DNA from: Rotaria macrura
Lineage: Eukaryota > Rotifera > Eurotatoria > Philodinida > Philodinidae
DNA: 64,000 nucleotides
Direction of reading: 5' to 3'
Assembly: GCA_900239685.1 (NCBI GenBank)
Contig: OENT01000042.1
Coordinates: 218,045-282,044, forward strand
Under the pieces are notes generated by a model. That model saw nothing but the letters and a program-made list of their open reading frames with translations, did no database searches and had not been told where the DNA came from. Both the position numbers and the translations under genes were made by a program. Shown here in pieces: positions 1 through 12,262 of this stretch. Numbering within the stretch: position 1 is the stretch's first letter; each line of letters opens with the position of its first letter.

Positions 1-1345
1 TCGTTAAGAAAAAGAACTGTTGATCTTTACTTCTCTTTAATGATGGAATCAGAAGCACAGCTAGCTACTAACAACTAGCAATTTAATTCTGACTCAGATT
101 CATCGAATTTAACTTGATACAGAGAGTTCTATGTAGTAGTAAGTCTGTTTTGTTTTGTTCGTGTTCAAATTTATAATACGTAGAATAAATATTTATACGT
201 CGTTAAATGGTATTGCTGTAGTTTAAAAGTATCCACGAAACTAATCCTGTTTTCTTAAAATCGAAACCTGTGAATTGAGATCTAATACCATGGACTATAT
301 TAAGGTTATACTGACATCCTCTCTATATGCTAGGCATATTATTTCATTCGTGTGCGTTCTAAGATAAATATGCACGTGTAATCTCTTCTTTTATTTATAA
401 CACACACAAGAAAATGTCTTTCTATAATAGATAAATGCCTGGTATATTAACGTTGTTTCTTATCACTTCACTTATATGCACATGAATTTTCAATGTATCT
501 AATAGCGAGTAAAATTAAAAATTAGATTCTTATGAAAAAGAAAAATAACGTAACTCGGATGTTCTCTCTCTCTAGACAACAGTCGTTAGTAAATGTTTGA
601 AATTTAGTTGTTTCTTTTCTATGATAAATTAATAGATCTAAGAGTAAGAATTTTGAATCTTATTCGAGTTGTTTAACTACACAGTATTCATATGTTATTT
701 CTGTTTGTTTCATGTATATTTATTAATTCTCTAAGGAAGATGATATGACAAAAGAATATGAAAAATGTTAATAATATCGTATCTATTTTGCTGTGCAATT
801 GTTTATATCTGGAAAAGTTCTGAATAAACGATTAAACACAATAAACAATAAGTTCTATGTGTCTATGTTTTGGTTGCAATCTTCTTGAATAAAACGATTA
901 ACTATAAGACAAAAAAATCAATAGAGATATTGACGCATCATCTATACTACGTAACCAAGTATCCTATCAAAATTTCATATGAGATTCATTGAAGATCATG
1001 ATATCTCTTCATGATATTCTAATTCATAGAAGTTGGCAAACAATAGCGACCTCTATTGAATACTAAATTGTTATTTTCATTTATTTAGTTTTTCTTAATT
1101 GCATTTATATATATATTTAATAGGATGTTTTTCTATTGAACTTTTAAAATTTTATGTTCAACTAATACATATTCGAATGAATCAGGAAATGCATGTATAG
1201 AGAGTAGACAAACCTTAATGGCCGAGACCATTGTATCTTATATTTTGTCTAAACGAGTGCTACTGCTACCTTCATCCCATTAATATGTTCTGTTTTCTTG
1301 TTTATTTATAAATCATATGGTTATTTAGAATCTTTTCTTTTTCAG
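1..1345. other. AT-rich upstream region of the Argonaute gene
   Basis: No ORF, RNA gene or repeat that I can support. The sequence is AT-rich with scattered short A/T runs. A pyrimidine-rich tract followed by AG at 1344-1345 looks like a splice acceptor, so the first Argonaute coding exon may carry a spliced 5' UTR that begins near 1346. The promoter and first non-coding exon would then lie in or beyond this stretch. This is inference from the acceptor only. Confidence 0.4.
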
Positions 1346-1456
1346 TATAATTCGTCGAATGAGAGGCCTGATAAGAATAATTTTTTCGATTAGTGCATTC
1401 GTCTACTAAAGAAAACAAAACAAAAACACATCGATATTCTTCATTTTCTATTCAAA

Positions 1457-4400
1457 ATGTTCCTTCCACCTATTGGTCAACCACCGTCTTCATCATTACA
1501 AGGTAGTGGAAATGGTAGCGGAAATAATCAACAACAACAACAGGGTAATTTAGCGAATACAAGTGCTAGCTCGTCGGGTTCATCCTCAGCAAACCCTATG
1601 GGTCTCCCACCTCCACCGCATATGACATCAATACCGTCGACACCACCTGGTTCCGGTATAATGACCATGTTAAATCCACCACTTGATCTATCTCCGCCAC
1701 CACGACCAGATTTCGGCCGTGAAGGTCGTTCAATTAAATTACGTGCCAATCATTTCGCTATTCGTATACCTCCCATAATTATTCAACACTATGATCTTAA
1801 TATACAACCTGATAAATGTCCTAAACGTGTTAATCGTGAAATAATTGATACGATGGTTAATAAATTTCAAAATATATTCAATTCTCAACATCCAGCATTT
1901 GATGGAAAACGAAATTTATATACCAAAGATCCACTGCCGTTTGGTCGAGAACGTATCGAACTTGAAGTTACATTACCTGGACCTGGAGAAGGCCGCGATC
2001 GTTGTTTTAAAGTACAAGTCAAATGGGTTGCACAAGTTAGTCTAGGAGGTCTACAAGAAGCTTTACAAGGACATGGACCACCTGTACCAAATGAAGCTGT
2101 TTCTGCACTTGACGTTATCATGAGGCATTTACCCAGTATGAAGTAAGTAGTTCTTAAATTCGTTATTATTGCTCGAAGATAAAACTCTGAAATTATTTTA
2201 TTACGTACAGACCGTACAGGTTAGAAATATTGAGCTTTCATATCGACATGAGTCTATTATCTATCGTATTCAATTTTCTACCTATGAATATTTCATTTAG
2301 ATATACACCTGTTGGTCGTTCATTTTTCTCGCCACCTGATATTCAATATAATCCATTGGGTGGTGGTCGTGAAGTTTGGTTTGGTTTTCATCAATCCGTT
2401 CGTCCATCCTACTGGCGAATGTCATTAAATATTGATGGTAATTTATAAATTCTATTCATTTATGATGAATAAATTTTACATACGTCTTCTATTTTAATAG
2501 TTAGTGCTACTGCTTTCTATAAATCACAACCAGTAATCGATTTTATGTGTGAAGTATTAGATATACGTGATATACAAGAACAAAGACGACCATTAAATGA
2601 TGCACAACGAGTCAAATTTACAAAAGAAATCAAAGGTTAGCAACTTCGATTCAGTTTTGCTAAACTTAGACAATGATGGAGTCGACAAGGTTCGAGAGAA
2701 ATGAAAGATCACGAACAAACTGTCAATAGTTTGAAAGTACGAATGGGAATATCAAGTTTCTATACAAAAGAATTCAATTTATTCTTGTGAAACGGTGTCA
2801 CTTCTCGTATTGCATGTTCTATTGATCGTTGCCGAGTATAATTTGAGATTTTGCACACCTAGGTATTGAACACGTTTCTTGTCCTATGAACATTGAAAAG
2901 ATAAACACAATGTTGTTGATGAATGTTTCCAAGTATGGCATACTACATATGAAATCGATCGAATTATTGGTTCTACAGGACTTCTTTAAGAGGTTGAACA
3001 TTCCGTCAAATTACTTTTCAAGTGTTCTGCATTTCTGCTAGTTTTCTTTATTTTTTAAAACTAGATCAAACTTTAGACAGACGTCTTAACCCTCATATTT
3101 TTTCTGTAATTGTACTTGAAAGAATTGAAATCCTTTTTATTGAATACAATCCGATAGTACTTTAATTTTTAGGTCTCAAAATTGAAATAACTCATTGTGG
3201 TAATATGAAACGTAAATATCGTGTTTGTAATGTAACAAGAAAACCAGCCCAATATCAAACGTATGTAGAAAATATGAATTGTCTTCTTTCGAATAAAACC
3301 TATTTTCAATATCAAAAACAAAATATTGTTTTTAGATTTCCACTTCAACTTGAAAGTGGTCAAACTGTTGAATGTACTGTTGCTAAATATTTTTATGAAA
3401 AACATCATATTAAATTACAATATCCACATTTACCATGTTTACAAGTTGGTCAAGAACAAAAACATACTTATTTACCACTTGAAGTAAATGAACAAGACAG
3501 AACGGAAAATTCTTCAACGAAATTATTTCATAATTAAAATAAAAACATCATTCATTTTTCATCATAGGTTTGTAATATTGTTCCAGGACAACGATGTATA
3601 AAAAAACTAACCGATATGCAAACATCAACCATGATTAAGGTATGTTGTTATTGTTAGAAAGAATCGATTCACATTCCGTAAATGTTAGAAATTGAGATTG
3701 TTGTTATATAGAAAATGTTTTTATTTTTATAGTGGAGTGAGGTAGAGTTGACTAAGCATGATATCTCTATACTTCTTTGGAATGTCACATCTTACATATA
3801 TATATATATATATATACATACATAAAATCTAATCGAGATCGTTCCTATCTATGCTATTGTAGAGTCAACAAGAACTACCTCAGGTAAAAACTCATACACA
3901 ACAAAACACATATGTGCACTAGTGGTTTTATTTATTTATTTTTCTTGTGCTCGATTCGCGCGCGCGAAACATTAAAGCCATTTGAGTACACGCGTAAATA
4001 TAACTGCTGTTTGTTTGGGATGAATATAAATAAAATAAAACATGTTTGATATGTTTTATTTTTTATTTTAATAACATAGATAGGAACGAAAATCATACGA
4101 AATAAATAAAACATATCTTCAGTTAATTTAACCAGCAAAATAGCACGTCTCTTTTCTATCTTCTATATCTGACTAAATTTGTTTGGTTTCTTAAAAAGAA
4201 ATTTAAAAAAAATTGTGTTTTTAAATTTATCATTATGTTTTAGGCCACAGCACGATCGGCACCAGATCGAGAAAAAGAAATCAATAATCTCGTAAGTCTT
4301 TTTTTTTTGTCTCTTCTATATAATTAATATAAATTGTAACTAGTAGTTGCTAAGCTGATTATTATTGAAATCTGAGGCTAAGAAGAGAACTACTATATGA

Positions 4401-7400
4401 GACAAAATCCTTCATAATTAACATTAGATTTAATATATCTCCATGAAGAGATATTCAATTTATCGGTAGAATGAAATATTTTTCTTTTATCAATTATTCT
4501 CTTTGAAAATGTTCATAGTAAAAATGCACCAGGTGTCTATCTTATTTTTAATAATATTCCATAATAATAGAATACGCAATCAGTCATCGAATATGTTTTA
4601 TAATTGAAACGAATTTGTCGACCTTTGATATTTTTCTATTGGAATTGTATTGAGATTTTGTATTCACTTAGCCTTGGCTCACTGAAAGCACATCTAGAAA
4701 CATTGATCTAATATTCTTAATGATTCGTTTTTTTTCTTTGGCTTGTTACTTTATGAATTATGAGAACTAATTAGTTTGAAAAAAAAATCAAGCATTCAAA
4801 AAGAAAATTTACTCAATAGAAAGTAATTCAATCATTTTCTACCGTTTTATATCATATGCATCGGTCTATATCAATCAATTCTATAGGTCTACATACTATT
4901 AATTATTCAACAGTGAAATGAAGTCGAATCCCGATTCATCGTAGAATATCTTGTTCTAATGCTAGACACAAACAATTATTAGTTCTCTGTTTTGAAACAA
5001 AACATAACTAGTTCAAGGCCTTGATTGTCTGCTTGTAAAAAACATTCTAATAAATTTTTTTAATATAGGTACGTAAAGCAGAATTTAATAATGATGTTTA
5101 TGTCACTCATTTTGGTATAAACATATTAACAAACATGACTGAAGTCATGGGTCGCGTTTTAACAGCTCCGAAGATTCAATATGGTGGCCGAGTAAGAACT
5201 ATTGATTTATTATAATATTTTATCTGAGTATTGATAGTCTACGCAGACAAAAGTAATTGTCACACCCAATCAAGGTGTATGGGATATGCGTGGTAAGCAA
5301 TTTCATACCGGTATTGAAATCCGTACATGGGCGATAGCATGTTTTGCACCGCAACGAAACTGTAATGAAGCTGCACTTCGTACATTTACTCAACAATTAC
5401 AACGAATTTCTAATGATGCTGGCATGCCTATTGTTGGTCAACCGTGTTTTTGTAAGTATGCAACTGGTATTGAACAAGTTGAGCCGATGTTTAAATTTCT
5501 TAAAACAACATATAATGGTTTACAATTAATTGTTGTTGTTTTACCTGGTAAAACACCGGTTTATGCTGAAGTGAAACGTGTCGGTGACACATTAATTGGT
5601 TTGGCAACACAATGTGTACAAGCGAAAAATGTTAATAAAACAACACCACAAACATTATCAAATTTATGTTTGAAAATTAATGTTAAACTAGGTGGTGTTA
5701 ATAATATTCTTGTACCAAGTGTACGACCCATAAGCGTTTTTCGTGAACCAGTTATATTTATTGGTGCTGATGTTACACATCCGCCAGCTGGTGATCGTTC
5801 AAAACCATCGATTGCAGCTGTAAGTTGTGCTCGTTTGAAAACGAACGATTGACGTCATTCTTTCATGAAGTACTTACAATTATCAATGAGATAAAAATAC
5901 ACACACATATATGTGTTTCAATTTGAGCGCTGACTTTTACGTACGTTGTTTGATAAAGTTAAATATAATTTTCTAGTTAACTGTGTGCTATGAGCATTTT
6001 TTGTCGACTTCCCTTGAAATGTAAGTCATGTAATCATTGCATCATAATTGTTTTAACATTTTAAAAATCTATATATAGAATCCTAGGAATTATTATGAAA
6101 GATTTTCTCGTTGTTGTTCTAATATTGTCTAAGACTATAGGACACATGTTCTGCAATTGAAACAAATTTCTTAGTCAATGATGCAATTACTATCATTGAT
6201 AGAATAATATCTATCATAGGATGAGTTCAACTATGCTTTTGTATTGATCCATTGGTTAGAAACTATGGAATAAGTTTCATTAAGACGACGGTTCCTTTGT
6301 AAATAATATTCAAATTCGTACGAATTATACAAACAGAGTTTTGATCTTATTAACAATGCAATATTTTTATTTCTATGAGTTAAAATTTCGTTATAAATGA
6401 TATAATGTTTTTTTTTTGGTGTAAAGGTCGTTGCTTCAATGGATGCTCATCCATCACGTTACGCTGCTACAGTTCGTATTCAAATGCATCGTCATGAAGT
6501 TATTGCCGAACTATCAACTATGGTTAGAGAATTATTAATACAATTTTATAAATCGACACGTTTCAAACCAGCACGAATTATTCTATATCGCGATGGTGTT
6601 AGTGAAGGACAATTTGCTCATGTACTTGCACATGAATTAATGGCTGTACGTGAAGCATGTGTTCGTCTTGAAGCTGCTTATCAACCTGGTATTACATTTA
6701 TTGTTGTTCAAAAGCGTCATCATACACGATTGTTCTGTGCCGATAAAAAAGAACAGGTAACTAGGTCATGATATGTTTTTTTCACATTTCTAATGCAACT
6801 ATAGCTCTAAAGATAGAGCCAGCTGTTATACAACAACACAGAAATAGAACAGGATAAAATCGATGTTTTTCTAATTTTCGTGGTAATTAAATCGATATCA
6901 AAGTTTACGTATGCATGTTGACGAGAAGAAATGCCTTGATTACATTTAGTTTTAGACAACATTCATGTATTTCAAATATACGTACATAGTTGCTAAACAA
7001 AAACAATCTGTGTAAATATCTCACACCCCCATATTTACTTGTTTACCACCGGGTTTCATTATTTAATGTTCGTAAAGTGTTACTTTCTTCGGTCAATAAT
7101 GAAATCAGGACTTTGTATGTTGTATCCGAAACATAGTTATGTTCTAGTAAATATTATATATGACTTATTATGATATTAATTCCTATGAAAAGATTACATA
7201 AGAAGTCGACTTTCTTTATTCTGTCCTCCTGCATGTATCGTTCTCTATCGGATGTATGCCCACAATATAATTTCATCGTGGATTATGAGCACGATCACAA
7301 GGTGTTCATTTTTTTATTAACTAAGTTACGGATTTATTTGTAGAGAACCTATGGATTGTCAACAAACGATTCTATTGAAAAGGTTTCGAGTGGATAATTA

Positions 7401-8824
7401 ACTCAGTTCTTTCTCTAAGTTACATTTTATGTAGGCGCCTATTTACAAGATTGACCTAGTTTATTTTTAAAATTGAAACTGTTCGGTGTCACATTAGATG
7501 TTTATCTTCTTTAAAATGTCATCGTACTTTGAAACGATTTAATTTTTACGATTTTTTGAAAAATTCTATAATATAATGTCATGCCCCACGCCACCACCAC
7601 CACTACCGAAAACAAGAAAAAATAACAAGTTTCCGTTTTCGTATTCTTTTAATTAATATCATTATGATTGTTGATATCAGAATTGAAACTTTAGCACTTG
7701 AAGTGTTATCGTGACCTTAAACAAGAAATGAATTAAATTTCTCAACGATCTAAATATCTGTATTGACTTTCATTGTGATTCGCAAAATCATAGTTCGTTT
7801 ATCTTACTGGAAAACATAATAAAATAGAGTTTGTCGTATTAAATAAGCAACAGATTCTTGATTGTATTCTTAATTAAACATAAATGAGACAATGATATGA
7901 GCTACAGTTTTTCTCTTTCGTACGAAAAAAATAATCCTCGATAAAGTTCAGACATATAATATTGTGGTATAGTGCAAATTGAATGATGGTAACAGTCGAT
8001 GAAGTTCGATGTATCACAAATGCACTTTGATTATGTCATCATTTAGAAGCACAAATTCTCTCTGGACATGTAAAACAACCTTGATAGTTTGATCGATTCT
8101 TCTGATGCTCTCTATGTAGATCAATACGACAGCATAGTGTTTTTTTTTCTTCGTGCTAATACTCTACTTTTCATTTCTTATCGGTCTAATGGGACTTGGC
8201 AACGTATTCTTTAACCTCACAATTTTATTATTTATTTGACTTTGAATCAAGTATTGAAATGTTTGCCCGCCTTCTCAGAGAACGAAAAAAATGTCCTTTT
8301 AACAGAATGTACTTTTTTTACTACCTTAATGATAGTGTGGCAAAAGTGGTAATATTCCACCAGGTACCACCGTCGATGTCGCAATCACACATCCAACCGA
8401 ATATGATTTTTACTTATGCTCACATGCTGGTATTCAAGGTACATCTCGACCTTCGCATTATCACGTACTTTGGGATGATAACAGTTTTACTTCGGATGAA
8501 CTTCAAGCATTAACTTATCAACTTTGTCATACATATGTCAGATGTACACGTTCAGTATCAATACCAGCACCGGCTTATTATGCTCATCTTGTTGCATTTC
8601 GTGCACGATATCATTTAATTGAAAGAGAACCAGAAAGGTAGATTGTTATTATTTTGAAATACAATATATATGAAAATGTTTGTTTTTTTCTTTTTAAATT
8701 CACTTTTAGTAACGAAGGTTCACATCAATCATCGAACGGTGATTCCAATGGCCAACAACAAGTCCAATTGAGTCGTGCGGTTACCGTACATCCGGATTCG
8801 GCTCAAGTCATGTATTTTGCTTAG
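1457..8824 (+). CDS. Argonaute (AGO1/2-type) small-RNA-guided silencing protein, 12 exons, 918 aa
   Basis: Exons: 1457-2142, 2301-2437, 2501-2635, 3173-3260, 3336-3483, 3568-3639, 4244-4291, 5069-5191, 5247-5819, 6427-6756, 8336-8637, 8710-8824. The joined frame gives 918 residues, against about 860 for human AGO2; the surplus is a Gln/Ser/Pro-rich N-terminus (about residues 1-80, with QQQQQ). Order: N domain, PAZ (about 286-404, interrupted by exon joins), MID (about 502-637) with the 5'-phosphate pocket motif [10 protein letters not shown], and PIWI to the C-terminus, ending in the family-typical MYFA. The catalytic tetrad is intact: D654 in GADVTHPP, E694 in RHEV, D726 in YRDGVSEG and the His of YYAHLVAF, so slicing is predicted to be possible. 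Expected role: cytoplasmic miRNA/siRNA silencing in RISC. The exon 11 acceptor at 8334-8335 is weak; it was chosen because it restores GKSGNIP. Family assignment is secure; orthology to AGO1 versus AGO2 is not resolved. Confidence 0.95.
3863..3883 (+). other. candidate 21-nt cassette micro-exon of the Argonaute gene
   Basis: Between Argonaute exons 6 and 7 an AG at 3861-3862 and a GT at 3884-3885 (context CAG|gtaaaa) bound exactly 21 nt that encode SQQELPQ without a stop. Both neighbouring exons meet in phase 0, so inclusion would keep the frame and add seven residues directly before the segment ATARSAPDR. The rest of the 604-nt intron is AT-rich. Splice signals and phase are visible; use of the exon is inference. 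Confidence 0.5.
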
Positions 8825-9274
8825 TGTGTTAGAATTTATCCCAATCTTAATGTTGCTCATATGTTCATCTATTTACTTGTCATCATTCTCTTTTGCTAGA
8901 TCAATTTTCTCTCTGTTTTATCTCAATAGATCAATTTAATGTATTTGTGTTCTTGTCGCAAAGTTTTTTTTTTCTTCTTCTCTATTGTCCTCATCTCGAC
9001 TATGTTGATCTCCTTTCTCTTCGTCTCTTTTTTTCTTGCCTATGTATATAAATTTCTAACATAGCTTCCTCTTCAATGTGCGCTATTAAAGTGCAATAGA
9101 GGTGCTATATACTCTCCGTCGTACAACACTCTTGTCCCTCTCGCTATCTCACTCTTAGTTGTAGTTTTATTCACAACAGTGCAATTATATGAAACCTTAA
9201 AATAAGAACGCACACATACGCACACGAATAGATTTTGCAGTGTTTTATGCGCACTACTTAGTCGTATAACAGTG

Positions 9275-9321
<47 letters not shown>

Positions 9322-12262
9322 TTGTTGTTCGCAGTGATTAAGCCATCTTGAGAAAGTGTCACTCTGCTGTTGTTAACTTTTTTTTTCTTGAGAAGGAAAA
9401 AGTAGTGCTATTCTTAAACAGTGTGTGCATTTAGAAACTAACTGCAATAGCAAATGATGATGAAAAAAAAAAGTTCGACTTCGAACATCAATCTATTTGT
9501 CTTTTTACTCCAATGTTTTCTTTTCTTTTCTTTCTTCTGCCCATTTGTGTTTATATGTGCGTAGTTGTCTTTTGGTTCTTACTCATAACGATTCTTTTTA
9601 TTCATATGCTATACTATTAATGCAGCGTCCGATTTCCGAATGATAAATAACAACATTAAAAAAAATTCAATTCTGTTTTTACTTCGTTCGCTCGTTACTA
9701 AAAACAGGCAAGAAAAAAATTTAACAACGCATTAAAAACCCATGTGCGCAAATGTTTGTAGAGAAAACCAATATTCTATGCGTTCCTCTTTTATTCTTCG
9801 TGTGTCTCAAAATGAATTTATGTGAATGTGCCTCCTACTTTTTTTTTCTTTTTTCTCTTGTCATTTCCTTTGTTGTTCTGATAACAAAGCGTTCAAATGA
9901 TGTTCCTGATTGATTTATTAAAACATAGTGTACAAGAAAAAAAAAACATGTGGGCTTTTTTGGTAAGAGAGGAAATGAAGTCAATTTGATGGAAGCATCG
10001 AATTCAATAGTTACTCGATACAGTTGACTGTTGGAATGTTTGATCAAAACTTTTTACTTTCAAGAAAAAACCAATATTGAAAGCAATGTTTTAGCATCAA
10101 AGAAATAATTTGAAGTATAAAGACTCAAATAAAAGACGGCTTTTTTTTGCTTTTAATCAAAACTATTTTTTATTCTCTGACGTGTACACAAAAGAGAAAA
10201 CTTTACAAGGTGTTTATGTAAGAGTCATACAATGAAAATCAAGGCTAATCATAATTTCATACGTCTTAAAATAAAACTTATTTATTTATTCAACTCAACA
10301 CATTTCAAATGAACGAATTTTTTTATAAAAGTTTTCAAAATAAAAAATATCAATTTTTTTTTCTATTATTTCTATGTCAAATTTGATTGCATTTCAAACA
10401 AGGGCATAATAAATATAATAACATCTACAACGACGATTCTTTAAATCAAGATTTTTTTTCAAATATTTTCATGTCCTTCTGTCAGCCGACCTATATAATT
10501 TGTTTTTTCTATAATTGATCGTGTGTTTTCGGAAACAACAAAAGCACCACTAACCTGTCTACTTGAAATAGAACACGTAGTGATTTTTAAAATTAAATTT
10601 TCTAATTAGAGCCATTTGCCTTGGTTGTCAAAACGAAAAGAATATGTCTGCATTTAAAAACTCGATACATGATTCAATGTCAAATATTTAACTAGATCAT
10701 AATATGGATTAAAAGTTGTCATTCTTGTTTTTCGGAGTCAAATGCCGCAAAAAACAATCTAGAAAAATATCTTTATTAGATTCATAAGTCTCTTGCGTCG
10801 TTTCCATTTTATAAGTTAGCATGCATTAATCGAGTACATTTTATAGAGAGAAAACATCGGGGTCAAATTAAAGGGACTTTTAAACTGCTCTGTTTTTTTT
10901 TGGTGCGTCCATCACTTACCACATATTGTAAAAAATAATCAGAACAACAAAACATAGTTGCTGCATCGTTTCAATAAACAGTCGATGTAGAGCAGTAGGT
11001 TAGATACAGTGTCTTTAACGGATTATTTCAAAACAATGTGTACGCACTGTGCTCTTCGTTTTGCCAAAGAAGTTGTCATAAAATTAGATGTATTGTATTC
11101 CTTTTCTTTTACTTTGCCCAAGTCAGTAAGTAAGTCAGCCAGTGTACACAATGTGATCTTCCTCTTACAACCTTGACAACATAGATATATGCATAATTAC
11201 TCGTACTAATTTCGTATGTTTCGTGTATTGGTCTATTTATATCCATACTTAGATAAGTATCCAAATATACAGAATAAAAGGTGATGATATAAATGGGAGA
11301 AAAAAAATATTACTCATTGATCTGCTTGGTGCATTTCTCTTTTCTTTTCATTTTTCATTCTTATATACATATGAATAAAATGATTTCAACAGTTTATGTT
11401 TAACGTAGAATTCGACGAAGACTGCAGCGTTATTTTCATTCATATAATTCATATATGTTCTATTACCAAGCAACGAAAATGACTAAACATCACGTGTGAA
11501 ACACATGTGAGATTAATGGCACCACCGAACCTTTAAAAGAATACGATACAGAACCAGCTTCAACGTTCTCAATCGACCCTTTTTTCTTTTTCTTTTTTGA
11601 TCGTTCTTTTCGTGCCTCTTTTTATTTTTTTTCTCTTGTCTTCATTAAACCAAACTACGCCTTTCTGTCGTTTGCTTGTTTCACAGCACTTTTCTTTTTT
11701 TCTTTTTCAGTTACACTTCGAATACGATATTTTATTTTATTTTTTTGTAAATTACGAATGTAAGTCATTATATGTATAATAAGCATATAATTTCTCTTTC
11801 TTATCTTATAATTGATACTGATGCAATCATTATTATTTTTCTATTAGATTCTTCTCTATTATATTTCATAATTGATAATTTACATACTATTAGATTATTC
11901 GTAGAAAAGTTAGAGCAAACCATAGAACACTATTGAAAACATATTTAAGTCGTTAAATAAAAAAGAAAAGAGACATACGAATATATAGAACAAATCGGTA
12001 CCCACGACTCGTCTAACAGCTCCTGCTGTCCTTGATGTGCTTTCTTATGCAACCGCATTCCTCACTTCTCCTTCTTTCTTCTCTTTCCTTTTCTGTCAGT
12101 CTTCTCAAATGATGTCGACTAGATGTAAATCGTAACAAAATAAAAGTTTTATTTGGCCGACTTTCACGTATTATCATTATCAGAACAAACTTTCTATTTC
12201 TTTAGATTAAATTAATTTATTTGTATTTATTTAAAAAACATTTTGCGTCTATTTCGAGTACA
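8825..12262. other. Argonaute 3' UTR and spacer before the nuclear receptor
   Basis: No coding exon recognised in 3.4 kb. The first part presumably holds the Argonaute 3' UTR; I could not fix a poly(A) site. A TA/TATA microsatellite occupies about 9275-9316, and T-rich runs are frequent. Short ORFs here are composed of simple sequence. The nuclear receptor promoter should lie near 12000-12260, but no motif is clear. Confidence 0.4.
9275..9316. repeat. (TA)n microsatellite
   Basis: An almost pure TA dinucleotide run with one interruption. Similar shorter runs occur near 3800, 14812-14842, 26565-26584, 29058-29078 and 45740-45763. They are ordinary for this AT-rich sequence. Confidence 0.85.
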
